Shown here: in pieces, positions 29,921 to 38,744 of the stretch
How positions within the stretch are numbered: the first letter of the stretch is position 1
Layout of the letters: the number at the start of each line of letters is the position of its first letter
Assembly: GCF_042653925.1 (NCBI RefSeq)
Contig: NZ_JBHSFQ010000013.1
Coordinates: forward strand, 97,633 to 161,632
Direction: 5' to 3'
From: Nocardiopsis_B mangrovi
GTDB taxonomy: Bacteria > Actinomycetota > Actinomycetes > Streptosporangiales > Streptosporangiaceae
DNA length: 64,000 bases
Program-made: the position numbers and the translations under genes
The notes under the pieces: model-generated
What the model saw: only the letters and a program-made list of their open reading frames with translations
What the model was told of the DNA's origin: nothing
Database searches by the model: none

Positions 29921-30910
29921 TCACCGGGTCCCGTTCTCAGCGAATGCCGCGATCTCGTCGATGTTGTCCCGGTCGATGAAGCTGGGGCCGGTCAGGACGG
30001 GCTCGGTGCCGCCGCCGGAGACGTTGCCGTTGGTGTTGTAGAGCCACAGGCCGTCGACGGCGAGGTAGCCCTGGAGGTAGGGCTGCTGGTCGACGGCCCA
30101 TTCGATCGATCCGTCCTCGATCGGCCCCACCAGGTCGCGGCTGGAGTCGAAGGTGGCCACGCTCGCCTCGCTGCCGGCCTCCTCCACCGCCTCGACCGCG
30201 GTCAGCGCGAACGGCGCGCCGAGCGTGACGACGTGGTCGATGTCGGTGTCCTCCTGGAGCTTGGCCCCGATTCCGGACTTGACGTCGGGCATGTTGGCGC
30301 CGTCGACGTTGAGCACCTCCGATTCGCCGTCGAAGGTCTCGGCCAGCGACGCGCACCGGGTCTCCAGGCCGACGTGGCCCTGCTCGTGGATGACGCAGAG
30401 CGCCTTCTCCGCCCCGGCCTCGTTGAGGCGTTCGCCGAACGCTTCGCCCGCGAGCGTCTCGTCGATGCCGAAGTACTCGGTGAGCCCGGCGTCCTGCCAC
30501 CGGTCGATGCCGGAGTTGAACCCCACGACCGGGATCCCTGCCTCGGTGGCGGCGTCGATCGCCCCTTGGAGCGCGTCGGGCTTGGCCAGGGTGACCGCGA
30601 TGCCGTCGACACCGCTGTCCACAGCGGTCTGGATGAGGGTGGCCTGCCGGGAGCCCTCGGGGTCGGAGGAGTACTCCAGGGTGACGCCGCTCTTGTCGGC
30701 GGCGTCCTCGGCACCCCGCCGGACGATGTCCCAGAACGTGTCGCCCGGGGCCTGGTGGGTGATCATCGCGATGGTCAGATCGGGGGTCTCGGCCCCGGTG
30801 CCGGCCTCCTCCTGGGCACCGCCCTGGGAACTACAGGCGGAGGCCGCGAGCACGGCGGTGCCCACGGCGGCGCCCGCAAGGAGGACGCGGGATCGGCGGA
30901 ATCGGTTCAT
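29921..30910 (-). CDS. Sugar-binding lipoprotein of the CUT2 importer
   Basis: 329 residues. The signal peptide ends in the lipobox ASAC (VLAASACSSQGG), placing the protein on the outer membrane face as a lipoprotein. The rest is a type I periplasmic binding fold: IAMITHQAPGDTFWDIVRRG, GVDGIAVTLAKPDAL, VVGFNSGIDRW and VDQQPYLQGYLAVDGLW, the last being the RbsB-type ligand and hinge region. It delivers the sugar to the adjacent permease. The spacing of 110 bp to the upstream isomerase gene could allow an internal promoter. Confidence 0.93.
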   Translation of the reverse strand: MNRFRRSRVLLAGAAVGTAVLAASACSSQGGAQEEAGTGAETPDLTIAMITHQAPGDTFWDIVRRGAEDAADKSGVTLEYSSDPEGSRQATLIQTAVDSGVDGIAVTLAKPDALQGAIDAATEAGIPVVGFNSGIDRWQDAGLTEYFGIDETLAGEAFGERLNEAGAEKALCVIHEQGHVGLETRCASLAETFDGESEVLNVDGANMPDVKSGIGAKLQEDTDIDHVVTLGAPFALTAVEAVEEAGSEASVATFDSSRDLVGPIEDGSIEWAVDQQPYLQGYLAVDGLWLYNTNGNVSGGGTEPVLTGPSFIDRDNIDEIAAFAENGTR

Positions 30911-31024
30911 GGGGGCCTCGCAGGTTCCTACCGGAGGGTGAGTGGGGGGACGGGGTGCTGGTTCGGCCCTTTCGGGGACGGTACGGGCGGGTGCCGCGCG
31001 CGACGTGCGGCGCGGGCCCGGGGA

Positions 31025-31936
31025 TCACGCCCGCTGGTGGCGGGCGCCGAGCCCGCAACCGTTGAGGTAGGCGCGGGTGCGCCGCGCGATGGGCAGCGGG
31101 ACACCGGGATCGCAGGGGTAGAGGTCCTGCTCCACGATCACGAAGACCCGGGCGTCGACCTCCTCCAGCGCCTCGATGACGGCGGCGGGGGCGGGCTCGC
31201 CGGCGGGCGGCTCCACGCACACCCCGCGCTTGACGGCCTCGCCGAAGGACAGCTCCTCCTCGGCGACCTGGCGCAGCACCCCGGGGTCCATCTGCTTGAT
31301 GTGCACATACCCGATGCGCCCGGCGTAGCGGCGGATGAGGTCGACCGCGTCGCCGCCCCCGTAGGCGACGTGCCCGGTGTCCAGGCACAGCGACACCAGA
31401 TCGGGGTCGGTGCCGTCGAGGAACCGCTCGATCTCGGGCTGGGTCTGGATGTGGGAGTCGGCGTGGGAGTGCAGGCACAGCCGGATGCCGTAGTCGTCGC
31501 GCAGGATCCGGCCCAGCTCGTCGGCGCCCTTGTGCAGCGTGGCCCACGCGTCGGCGTCGAGGGTGGGGGACTCGGTGAACGCGCCGGTCTTCTCGTCGCG
31601 GTACATCGGCGGGATGAAGACCAGGTGGTGGGCTCCCACGGCGGCGGTGAGCTCCGCGACCTTGCGGACGGTCGCGAGCATGCCGTCCCAGGCGTCGGCC
31701 CGGTGCAGGTTGCCGAACACGGTGCCGCCGGACACCTTCAGGCCGCGGCGCCCGACCTCGTCGGCGAGCCGGGCGGGGTCGGTGGGCAGGTAGCCGTAGG
31801 GGCCGAGTTCGAGCCAGTCGTAGCCGGCCTCGGTCAGCTCGTCCAGGAACCGGTTCCAGGGCGTCTGGTGCTCGTCCTGCGGGAACCACACGCCCCAGGA
31901 GTCGGGGGCGGATCCGAGGACCAGTTTTTCGGTCAT
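31025..31936 (-). CDS. Sugar-phosphate isomerase/epimerase, IolE/IolH-like TIM barrel
   Basis: 303 residues. The xylose-isomerase-like TIM-barrel family is shown by LGSAPDSWGVWFPQD at the start, GYDWLELGPYGYLP, the metal-ligand His pair in LCLHSHADSHIQT, D/H in SLCLDTGHVAYGG, the H-I-K strand (YVHIKQMDP) and E in FVIVEQDLYP. In inositol clusters such enzymes act as inosose dehydratase (IolE) or an inosose isomerase (IolI/IolH). Which step applies is not decided by sequence. Because no other IolE candidate exists in the operon, dehydration of scyllo-inosose is the economical guess. Confidence 0.85.
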   Translation of the reverse strand: MTEKLVLGSAPDSWGVWFPQDEHQTPWNRFLDELTEAGYDWLELGPYGYLPTDPARLADEVGRRGLKVSGGTVFGNLHRADAWDGMLATVRKVAELTAAVGAHHLVFIPPMYRDEKTGAFTESPTLDADAWATLHKGADELGRILRDDYGIRLCLHSHADSHIQTQPEIERFLDGTDPDLVSLCLDTGHVAYGGGDAVDLIRRYAGRIGYVHIKQMDPGVLRQVAEEELSFGEAVKRGVCVEPPAGEPAPAAVIEALEEVDARVFVIVEQDLYPCDPGVPLPIARRTRAYLNGCGLGARHQRA

Positions 31937-31970
31937 GACCTCGTCCTTCGCTGTAGCCCATTCGGGGGTG

Positions 31971-33860
31971 TCACAGGTAGTGCCGCTGGTCGCGCTTCTC
32001 CTGGGCGTAGGTGGCGGCGGCGGTGCGCGTGCTGCCGAGGTCGGAGACCTCGCTCACGGGCACGTCCCACCAGGCGGTCGAGGGCGGGTTGGGGCCGTGG
32101 GGGTCGGTGTCGATGTGCACGACCGTGGTGGTGGCGGCGGCCTTGGCGCGTTCGACGGCGTCGCGGAACCCCTTGATGCCGTCGGCGCGGATCACCCGGG
32201 CGCCGAGGCTGGCGGCGTTGGCGGCGAGGTCGACGGGGAGGACCTCGCCGTCGAGCAGCCCGCTGCGGGGGTCGCGGTAGCGGTAGCCGGTGCCGAACCG
32301 CTGCGACCCCAGGGATTCGGAGAGCGACCCGATCGAGGCGAAGCCGTGGTTCTGCACCACGACGATGACGACCTTGATCCCCTCGGCGACCATGGTCGCG
32401 ATCTCCTGGGACATCATCAGGTAGGAGCCGTCGCCGACCAGGACGACCACCTCGCGGTCCGGCGCGGCCAGCTTGACGCCGGTGCCGGCCGCGACCTCGT
32501 AGCCCATGCAGGAGTACGCGTACTCGACGTGGTAGCTCTTGGGGTCGCGGGCCCGCCAGAGCATCTGGAGGTCGCCGGGCATGCTCCCGGCGGCGTTGAT
32601 CACGACGTCGCGGTCGTCGAGGGTGTCGTTGAGGGCGCCGAGCACCGCCGTCTGGGCAGGCAGCGGCCCGTGGTCGACCGTGCGGCAGGCGTCGGCCGCC
32701 GCGGCCCAATCGGCGGCCAGCGCGCGGGTGCGCCGCCGGTGCCCGGGTTCGACCCGCCATCCGGCGAGCCCGGCGGTGAGCGCCGCCAGCCCGGCGCGGG
32801 CGTCGGCGACCACCTGGACCGCGGAGTGCTTGGCGGCGTCGAGGCGGGCGATGTTGAGGTTGACGAACCGCACCCCGGGGTCGGCGAAGACCGTGTGGCT
32901 GGCGGTGGTGAAGTCGCTGTAGCGGGTGCCGGCCCCGAGCACGACGTCGGCTTCGCGGGCGAGGGTGTTGGCGGCCGAAGTGCCCGTGGAGCCGATCCCG
33001 CCGACGGCGCACGGGTGGTCCCAGGCCAGCGCCCCCTTGCCGGCGTGGGTGTCGGCGACGGGGATCCCGGTGGCGTCGGCGAGCGCGCGCAGCTCCGCCA
33101 TCGCCCCGGAGTACACGACCCCGCCGCCCGCCACGATCAGCGGCCGGGCGGCCCCGCGCAGCGCCTCGACCGCGCGCGCCACGGCGGCGGGGTCGGGCTG
33201 TGGCCGGTCGATGTGCCAGACCCGGCGGCGGAGGAACGCGGCCGGCCAGTCGTGGGCCTCGGCCTGCACGTCCTGGGGCAGGCAGAGGGTGACGGCGCCG
33301 GTCTCGGCGGGGTCGGTGAGCACCCGCATCGCGGCCAGCGCGGCCGGGATCAGCTGCTCGGGGCGGGTGATCCGGTCGAAGTACTTCGACACCGGCCGGA
33401 AGGCGTCGTTGACGGTGACGTCGCCGCCGCGCGCGTCCTCCAGCTGCTGGAGGACGGGGTCGGGGGCGCGGGTGGCGAACATGTCGCTGGGCAGCAGCAG
33501 CACGGGGACGCGGTTGCTCGTGGCCAGGGCCGCGCCGGTGACCATGTTGGTGGACCCCGGCCCGGTGGAGGCGGTGCAGGCGAACGTCTGGAGCCGGTCG
33601 CGGGCCTTGGCGAAGGCCGCCGCGGTGTGCACCATGCCCTGCTCGTTGCGGGCGAGGTGGTAGGGCAGGTCGGCGTCGCCGGTGGTGGCGGCCTGGAGGA
33701 GCGCCTGCCCGATCCCGGCGACGTTGCCGTGGCCGAAGATGCCCCACATCGCGGGGATCAGCCGCTGCTCGGTGCCGTCGCGCTCGGAGTACTGCGCCGC
33801 CAGGAAGCGGACCAGCGCCTGCGCGGTGGTCAGCCGGACGGTATCGGTCACCGCGCTCAC
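31971..33860 (-). CDS. iolD: 3D-(3,5/4)-trihydroxycyclohexane-1,2-dione hydrolase (IolD)
   Basis: 629 residues, the usual IolD size. It is a thiamin-diphosphate enzyme of the acetolactate-synthase superfamily: N-terminal Glu in LARNEQGMVHTAAAFAKA, a central domain around GGGVVYSGA, and the C-terminal TPP/Mg signature starting VGDGSYLMM. It opens the cyclic trione to 5-deoxyglucuronate. The GTG at 33860 overlaps the iolB stop as GTGA; GTG 33851 with AGGTGAG is an alternative. It lies between iolB and the isomerase gene in one transcription unit. Confidence 0.95.
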   Translation of the reverse strand: MSAVTDTVRLTTAQALVRFLAAQYSERDGTEQRLIPAMWGIFGHGNVAGIGQALLQAATTGDADLPYHLARNEQGMVHTAAAFAKARDRLQTFACTASTGPGSTNMVTGAALATSNRVPVLLLPSDMFATRAPDPVLQQLEDARGGDVTVNDAFRPVSKYFDRITRPEQLIPAALAAMRVLTDPAETGAVTLCLPQDVQAEAHDWPAAFLRRRVWHIDRPQPDPAAVARAVEALRGAARPLIVAGGGVVYSGAMAELRALADATGIPVADTHAGKGALAWDHPCAVGGIGSTGTSAANTLAREADVVLGAGTRYSDFTTASHTVFADPGVRFVNLNIARLDAAKHSAVQVVADARAGLAALTAGLAGWRVEPGHRRRTRALAADWAAAADACRTVDHGPLPAQTAVLGALNDTLDDRDVVINAAGSMPGDLQMLWRARDPKSYHVEYAYSCMGYEVAAGTGVKLAAPDREVVVLVGDGSYLMMSQEIATMVAEGIKVVIVVVQNHGFASIGSLSESLGSQRFGTGYRYRDPRSGLLDGEVLPVDLAANAASLGARVIRADGIKGFRDAVERAKAAATTTVVHIDTDPHGPNPPSTAWWDVPVSEVSDLGSTRTAAATYAQEKRDQRHYL

Positions 33861-34777
33861 CTGTCCTGTCCGTGGTCGGCCCGCCGGTGGCCCGCGCGCC
33901 GGCCCTGTGCCGTGTAGAGGGGCAGGCGGGGGTCGGTGTCCTGGCCGGCCCAGGTGTCGCGGATCCAGCCGTGGGCGGGGTCGTCGCAGATGAGCCAGGC
34001 GCGCTCGGCGCCGGGTCCGGCCATGACGTTGAGGTAGTAGAGGTCGTGGCCGGGCGCGGCCATGGAGGGGCCGTGCCAGCCGTGCGGGATGAGCACGACG
34101 TCCTCGCTGCGGACCTCGGCGAAGACGTCGATCGGGCGGCCGGGGCTGCCGTAGACGCGCTGGTAGCCGACGCCGGGGCCCGCGGGCCCCGGTGCGACCT
34201 CGAAGTAGTAGATCTCCTCCAGCTCGCATTCGGTCGCCGTGGCCTGGTCGTGCTTGTGGGGCGGGTAGGACGACCAGTTGGCGCCGGGGGTGAGCACCTC
34301 GCAGGCGATCAGCCGGTCGGCGTCGAAGGTCTCGGGGGTGCAGAAGTTGTTCACCTGGCGGCTGCACTGCCCGGCACCCCTCAGCTCCACCGGGACGTCG
34401 CCGGCCGGCCCGTAGCGGGCGGGCAGCCGGCGTTCGCAGCGGGCCGACGGCAGGGCGAACCGGCCGCCGGCCGCGCTGCGCACGGTGGCGCGGGCGTCGC
34501 GCGGCAGGTACACGAAGTCGGTGACGCGGGAGAACACGTCGTCGCGGCCGGCGACGTCGAACTCCGCGCCCTCGCACGTGACGGTGCACCCGCCCGACAG
34601 CGGCAGCACCAGGGTCTCGGAGTCGCCGGTGGCGATCTCGGCGGCGCCGCCGGGGGCGAGGTCGAGGACCCGCAGGCCGGAGTAGGCCCACCCGGCGGAT
34701 TCAGGGGTGACGACGGTGCGGTAGGCGCCGTCGGCGGTGCCGCCGGCGGGGAGGTGGTAGGTGGGTGTGGCGGTCAC
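33857..34777 (-). CDS. iolB: 5-deoxy-glucuronate isomerase (IolB)
   Basis: 306 residues. The bicupin fold of the KduI/IolB family is supported by the metal-site segment NWSSYPPHKHD and E-L-E-E-I-Y-Y-F, then the second-cupin strand VVLIPHGWHGPSMAAPGHDLYYLNVMAG. It converts 5-deoxyglucuronate into 2-deoxy-5-keto-gluconate. The start GTG overlaps the upstream aldolase stop by 4 bp, and its own stop overlaps the iolD start, so three genes are translationally chained. Confidence 0.94.
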   Translation of the reverse strand: MTATPTYHLPAGGTADGAYRTVVTPESAGWAYSGLRVLDLAPGGAAEIATGDSETLVLPLSGGCTVTCEGAEFDVAGRDDVFSRVTDFVYLPRDARATVRSAAGGRFALPSARCERRLPARYGPAGDVPVELRGAGQCSRQVNNFCTPETFDADRLIACEVLTPGANWSSYPPHKHDQATATECELEEIYYFEVAPGPAGPGVGYQRVYGSPGRPIDVFAEVRSEDVVLIPHGWHGPSMAAPGHDLYYLNVMAGPGAERAWLICDDPAHGWIRDTWAGQDTDPRLPLYTAQGRRAGHRRADHGQDR

Positions 34778-35649
34778 ATCAGCCCCACAGCGGTGTCGAC
34801 GGCGCCGACGACGTCGTCGTCGGCCGGGTAGAGCAGGGACCGGCCCACGGCCAGCCCCTTCACGCCCGGGAGTTTCAGTGCCGCACCCCAGCGGGCGTAG
34901 GTGTCCTCGGGGTCGGCGGCGAGCTCGCCGCCGAGCAGCAGGGTGGGCAGGGTCGTGGCGGCCATGACGCGCTCCATGCCGTCGACCACGGGCACCTTCA
35001 GCCAGGTCCGGGCGGAGGCCCGGCCCAGGCCCGAGGCGATGGCGACCGACGTGATGACCGCTTCGGTGGACAGGTCGTTGCGCACCGTGCCGTCGACCCG
35101 GCATGAGATGAACGGTTCGACCATGGCCGTGACCCGGGCGTCGTTCAGCTCGTTGACGGCGTGTGCGCAGCTTTCGAGGGTGCGGGCGGTGGCGGGGTCG
35201 GCGTAGTCGACGCGCAGCAGCATCTTGCCGCCGTCGAAGCCCATGGCCGCGATGGCGGCGGCGTCGTAGCCGGTGAACCGGTCGTCGATCTCCCACGCGG
35301 CTCCGGCGAGCCCGCCGCGGTTCATCGACCCGAAGACGTTCTTGCCGTCGAGCGCGCCCAGGAGCAGCAGGTCGTCGAGGATGTCGGCGCTGCCCAGGAC
35401 GCCGGTGACACCGGGCCGCTCCAGCGCGGCGCAGACGCGGCCGAGCAGGTCGGCGCGGTCGGCCATGGCCATGGGCCGGTCGCCGGAGCGCAGGGCGCCG
35501 CGCGCGGTGTGGTCGGCGGCGACGATCATCGCCATGCCGTTGGGGCCGACGAGCGAGGGCGCGGGCGTCCGGCGCGCGGCGGCCTCGGCGACGGCGCCCG
35601 GGTCGTGCACCCGGGTCTCGACGATGTCGCGGAGCCGGTCAGCCAGCAC
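34774..35649 (-). CDS. Cgl0159-family (beta/alpha)8 aldolase of the inositol pathway
   Basis: 291 residues. It matches the actinobacterial family named after Corynebacterium glutamicum Cgl0159: AMIVAADHTARGALR early, KMLLRVDYADPATA mid-protein (a possible Schiff-base Lys) and WLKVPVVDGMERV and LLLGGEL late. It probably replaces the class II aldolase IolJ, splitting the phosphorylated 2-deoxy-5-keto-gluconate to dihydroxyacetone phosphate and malonate semialdehyde; that role is inferred from its place between iolC and iolB. It overlaps iolC by 11 bp. Confidence 0.85.
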   Translation of the reverse strand: MLADRLRDIVETRVHDPGAVAEAAARRTPAPSLVGPNGMAMIVAADHTARGALRSGDRPMAMADRADLLGRVCAALERPGVTGVLGSADILDDLLLLGALDGKNVFGSMNRGGLAGAAWEIDDRFTGYDAAAIAAMGFDGGKMLLRVDYADPATARTLESCAHAVNELNDARVTAMVEPFISCRVDGTVRNDLSTEAVITSVAIASGLGRASARTWLKVPVVDGMERVMAATTLPTLLLGGELAADPEDTYARWGAALKLPGVKGLAVGRSLLYPADDDVVGAVDTAVGLM

Positions 35650-36667
35650 GGTGCACCCCGTCCATGGCGGCCTCGACCTCGTCGGCGGTGGGCATGGCGG
35701 CCGAGCAGGGGATGCGGGAGGCCACGATCGCGCCCGCGGCGTTGGCGAACCGCATGACGCGCTCGGTGTCCCACCCGCTGAGCAGGCCGTGGCAGAGCGC
35801 GCCGCCGAAGGCGTCGCCGGCGCCGAGGCCGTTGACGACGTCGACCGGCACCGGCGGGACCTCGACGGGGCCGCCGTCGTCGACCGCGAGCACGCCCTTG
35901 GGGCCCTGTTTCACGACGGCGAGGCCGACGCCCAGGCGGCGGGCCGCCGCGGCGGCCTCGTGGGGGTCGGCGGTGCCGACGGCCGTGCTCCACTCGTCGA
36001 GGTTGCCCGCGACGACGGAGGCGTGCGGCAGCGCCTCGCGCACCCATCGGCGGGCCTCGTCGCGGGACTCCCAGAACATCGGCCGGTAGTCGAGGTCGAG
36101 CACGGTGAGGGTGCCGGGGTCGCGCGCCCTGAGCGCGTCGAGGGTGGCCGAGCGGCTGGGCTCCTGGCACAGGCCGGTGCCGGTGGCCCAGAAGACGCGG
36201 GCGGCGCGGATGGCGGGGAGGTCGAGCTCGGACCCGTGGATCTCCAGGTCGGGGGCTTTGGGGTCGCGGCCGTAGAAGTAGAGGGGGAAGTCGTCGGGCG
36301 GGAAGATCTCGCAGAAGGCCACCGGGGTCAGCCGGCCGGGGACGGGGGTGACGTACCGATCGTCGACGCCGAAGCCCTCCAGCGCCTGGTGCACGTACCG
36401 GCCGAAGGCGTCATCCCCGGTCCGGGTGATCAGCGCCGCCCGGCGGCCGTAGCGGGCGGCGGCCACCGCCACGTTGGTCGCGGTGCCGCCGAGGTACTTG
36501 CCGAAGGACGACACCCGGTCCAGCCCGACCCCGATCTGGTCGGGGTAGATGTCGACGCCGACCCGGCCCATCGTGATGACGTCGTCGGGTGTGTCGGGGC
36601 CGCGCGGCGCGGTGGCCGCGCGGTCCTCCTTGCGGGGCGCGGGCGGGAAGGGGGCGGGGGCTGCCAT
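35639..36667 (-). CDS. iolC: 5-dehydro-2-deoxygluconokinase (IolC)
   Basis: 342 residues from ATG 36667 with AGAGGAGCC just upstream; the GTG at 36703 is less likely. PfkB/ribokinase fold: glycine-rich substrate site GKYLGGTATNVAVAAARYG, anion-hole and catalytic Asp in NGLGAGDAFGGAL, and the IolC-type VGVDIYPDQIGVGL start. It phosphorylates 2-deoxy-5-keto-gluconate using ATP. The 3' end overlaps the aldolase gene that uses its product. Confidence 0.95.
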   Translation of the reverse strand: MAAPAPFPPAPRKEDRAATAPRGPDTPDDVITMGRVGVDIYPDQIGVGLDRVSSFGKYLGGTATNVAVAAARYGRRAALITRTGDDAFGRYVHQALEGFGVDDRYVTPVPGRLTPVAFCEIFPPDDFPLYFYGRDPKAPDLEIHGSELDLPAIRAARVFWATGTGLCQEPSRSATLDALRARDPGTLTVLDLDYRPMFWESRDEARRWVREALPHASVVAGNLDEWSTAVGTADPHEAAAAARRLGVGLAVVKQGPKGVLAVDDGGPVEVPPVPVDVVNGLGAGDAFGGALCHGLLSGWDTERVMRFANAAGAIVASRIPCSAAMPTADEVEAAMDGVHRAG

Positions 36668-36751
36668 CGGCTCCTCTTTCGGATCACCGCTCGGGGCGGA
36701 CACGCTGCCGGGGACCGGGGGGCTCCTCCTGTTCTCGGGTCGTCGGCCGGG

Positions 36752-37765
36752 TCATCGGCCGGGCAGGACGCTGTCGACCCGCACGGGCCGCCCCTCGCGC
36801 ATGGAGCGGTCGGCGGCCTCGGCGACCAGCACGGCTTCGAGGGCGTCGGCGACGGTGCAGGGGCTGCGGCCGTCGCCGTCGGCGACCATGCGCAGGAACG
36901 CGTCGATCTCGGCTTCGTAGGCGGGGGTGAACCGGGACCAGAACTCCGGCCAGGGGCGCTCGCGGGGGAAGTCGGTGTCCCGTTCGGCGGAGGTCATGGG
37001 CGCCCGGTCGTCCAGGCCGACGACGATCGTGCCGGCGGTCCCGGCGAGCTCCATGCGGACGTCGTAGCCGCCGCCGTTGTAGCGGGAGCCCTGGAGGGTG
37101 GCGAGGGTGCCGTCGTCCAGGAGCAGCACCGCCGCGGTGGTGTCGACGTCGCCGGCCGCGGCGAAGTAGTCGGCGCCGCGGTTGGCCCCGTAGGCGTGTA
37201 CCTCGACGGCTTCGCGGCCGGTGATCCAGCGCAGGATGTCGAAGTCGTGCACGTGGCAGTCGCGGAAGATGCCGCCCGATGCGGGCAGGTAGCCGGCCGG
37301 CGGGGGCGCGGCGTCGGCGGTGACGGCGTGGACCCGGTGGAGGTCGCCGATCTCGCCGTCGCGCAGCGCCTGGCGGGCGCGCAGGTAGCCGGGGTCGAAG
37401 CGGCGCATGAAGCCGATGTGCACGGGGACGCCGCGCTCGTCGACCTCGCGCAGCACCTCGACGGTCGCGGCGATGTCGGGGGCGACCGGCTTCTCGCAGA
37501 ACACGGGGGTCCCCGCGCGCACGCCGGCGAGGATGAGGTCGGGGTGGGCCGCGGTCGCCGCGGCGATGACCAGGCCGTCGACCGCCCCTGGGGCGAACAG
37601 CAGGCCGACGTCGTCGGCGGCGCGCGCGCCGATGCGGCCGGCGACCTCGCGGGCGCGGGCGCCGTCGGTGTCGGCCACCACCAGCTCGGTGACCTCGGGG
37701 CGCGCCGCGATGGCGGCGGCATGCGACGCCCCGATCCTGCCGGCGCCGACGAGACCGATCCGCAT
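36752..37765 (-). CDS. iolG: Second Gfo/Idh/MocA inositol dehydrogenase, first gene of the operon
   Basis: 337 residues from ATG 37765 with GGAGGAGG at good spacing. NAD-binding GLVGAGRIGASHA, catalytic FCEKPVAPD, then VHIGFMRRFDPGYL and a C-H-V-H-D-F-D-I segment with the proposed catalytic His/Asp. It shares the IolG fold with the enzyme at 27012-28016 but is clearly diverged, so the two are not a recent duplication. As promoter-proximal gene under the GntR operator, it is the likeliest myo-inositol 2-dehydrogenase or a scyllo/chiro isomer-specific partner. Confidence 0.9.
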   Translation of the reverse strand: MRIGLVGAGRIGASHAAAIAARPEVTELVVADTDGARAREVAGRIGARAADDVGLLFAPGAVDGLVIAAATAAHPDLILAGVRAGTPVFCEKPVAPDIAATVEVLREVDERGVPVHIGFMRRFDPGYLRARQALRDGEIGDLHRVHAVTADAAPPPAGYLPASGGIFRDCHVHDFDILRWITGREAVEVHAYGANRGADYFAAAGDVDTTAAVLLLDDGTLATLQGSRYNGGGYDVRMELAGTAGTIVVGLDDRAPMTSAERDTDFPRERPWPEFWSRFTPAYEAEIDAFLRMVADGDGRSPCTVADALEAVLVAEAADRSMREGRPVRVDSVLPGR

Positions 37766-37831
37766 GGCGGTCCTCCTCCGCTTTGACCTGCGTCTCACCC
37801 ATGTGTTCCGTGGGTCACACCACTGGAGACG

Positions 37832-37861
37832 TTTGTACGCTTCCCGCGGCGGCACTGTCAA
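37832..37861 (-). promoter_or_regulatory. SigA-type promoter of the inositol operon
   Basis: Leftward -35 TTGACA (37861-37856) and -10 TACAAA (37837-37832), spacer 18 bp, 67 bp upstream of the first operon ATG. The -35 is a perfect consensus hexamer. Confidence 0.7.
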
Positions 37862-37865
37862 GACT

Positions 37866-37893
37866 TTGTCTAGACATATGGACGTAGTAATAT
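37866..37893 (+). promoter_or_regulatory. Promoter of the gntR regulator
   Basis: Rightward -35 TTGTCT (37866-37871) and -10 TAATAT (37888-37893), spacer 16 bp. The regulator start is 26 bp downstream with AGGAGGT between. The -35 overlaps the palindromic operator, which implies autorepression. Confidence 0.6.
37867..37876. promoter_or_regulatory. GntR/HutC-type operator TGTCTAGACA
   Basis: A perfect 10-bp palindrome fitting the GT-N-TA-N-AC pattern known for HutC-subfamily GntR regulators. It overlaps the regulator's -35 and ends 5 bp from the operon's -35 on the other strand, so one bound dimer could block both promoters. Confidence 0.75.
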
Positions 37894-37919
37894 GCGGTCA
37901 ATAAGAGGAGGTCCGTAGT

Positions 37920-38744
37920 ATGGGGAGCGCCTGGGAGCGGCCGTCCCGGCCCGCAGCGGGGATCCCGCCACCGCACCGCGCCCCTTCCGCAGAACGGAGA
38001 CACGTGACCGAGTCACCGCTGTCGATGACCCTCGACCGGAACAGCCCGGTCCCTCTGTACTTCCAGGTCGCGCAGGAGATGGAGCAGCGCATCCGCACGG
38101 GCGCGCTGCCCGCCGGGACCCGGCTGGAGAACGAGATCGTCCTCGCCGACCGCCTCGGCCTGTCGCGGCCCACCCTGCGCCGCGCGATCGAATACCTCGT
38201 CGACCGCGGGATGCTGGTGCGCAAGCGGGGGGTGGGGACGCAGGTCGTGACCCCGCGCGTGCGCCGCCCCGTCGAGCTGTCGAGCCTCTACGACGACCTC
38301 GCGCGCGCCGGGCAGCGCCCCCGCACGGAGGTCCTGGACCTCAGAGTGGAGCCCGCGTCCGACGCCGTCGCGGCGGCGCTGGAGGTCGCACCGGACACCG
38401 AGGTCTACACCTTGGAACGGCTGCGCTACGCGGGCGAGGAACCACTGGCGATCATGCACAACCACCTGCCGCTGGGCCTGGTGGAGCTGTCGGCGGACGC
38501 GCTCGCCGGGACCGGCCTCTACAACCTGATCCGGGCGGCCGGCGCCAACCTGAAGATCGCCTCCCAGGCCATCGGCGCCCGCGGCGCCACCGCCGGCGAG
38601 GCGCGCATGCTGGGCGAGACCCGCGGGGCTCCGCTGCTCACCATGGACCGCACGGTCTACGACGACACCGGCCGCGTCGTGGAGGCCGGCTCCCACGTGT
38701 ACCGCGCCTCGCTCTACACCTTCGAACTCACCCTGACCGCCTGA
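37920..38744 (+). CDS. GntR-family (HutC/FarR, UTRA domain) transcriptional regulator of the inositol operon
   Basis: 274 residues. The winged helix is at about 40-105 (VPLYFQVAQEMEQRIRTG, LADRLGLSRPTLRRAI, LVRKRGVGTQVV); the UTRA effector domain runs from about 115 to 272 and ends YRASLYTFELTLTA. The ATG 37920 has a near-perfect AGGAGGT; GTG 38004 is a weaker option that would drop a 28-residue leader. By position it represses the divergent inositol operon and itself, and releases DNA when an inositol metabolite binds. A similar GntR regulator controls inositol genes in Streptomyces (from memory). Confidence 0.9.
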   Translation: MGSAWERPSRPAAGIPPPHRAPSAERRHVTESPLSMTLDRNSPVPLYFQVAQEMEQRIRTGALPAGTRLENEIVLADRLGLSRPTLRRAIEYLVDRGMLVRKRGVGTQVVTPRVRRPVELSSLYDDLARAGQRPRTEVLDLRVEPASDAVAAALEVAPDTEVYTLERLRYAGEEPLAIMHNHLPLGLVELSADALAGTGLYNLIRAAGANLKIASQAIGARGATAGEARMLGETRGAPLLTMDRTVYDDTGRVVEAGSHVYRASLYTFELTLTA

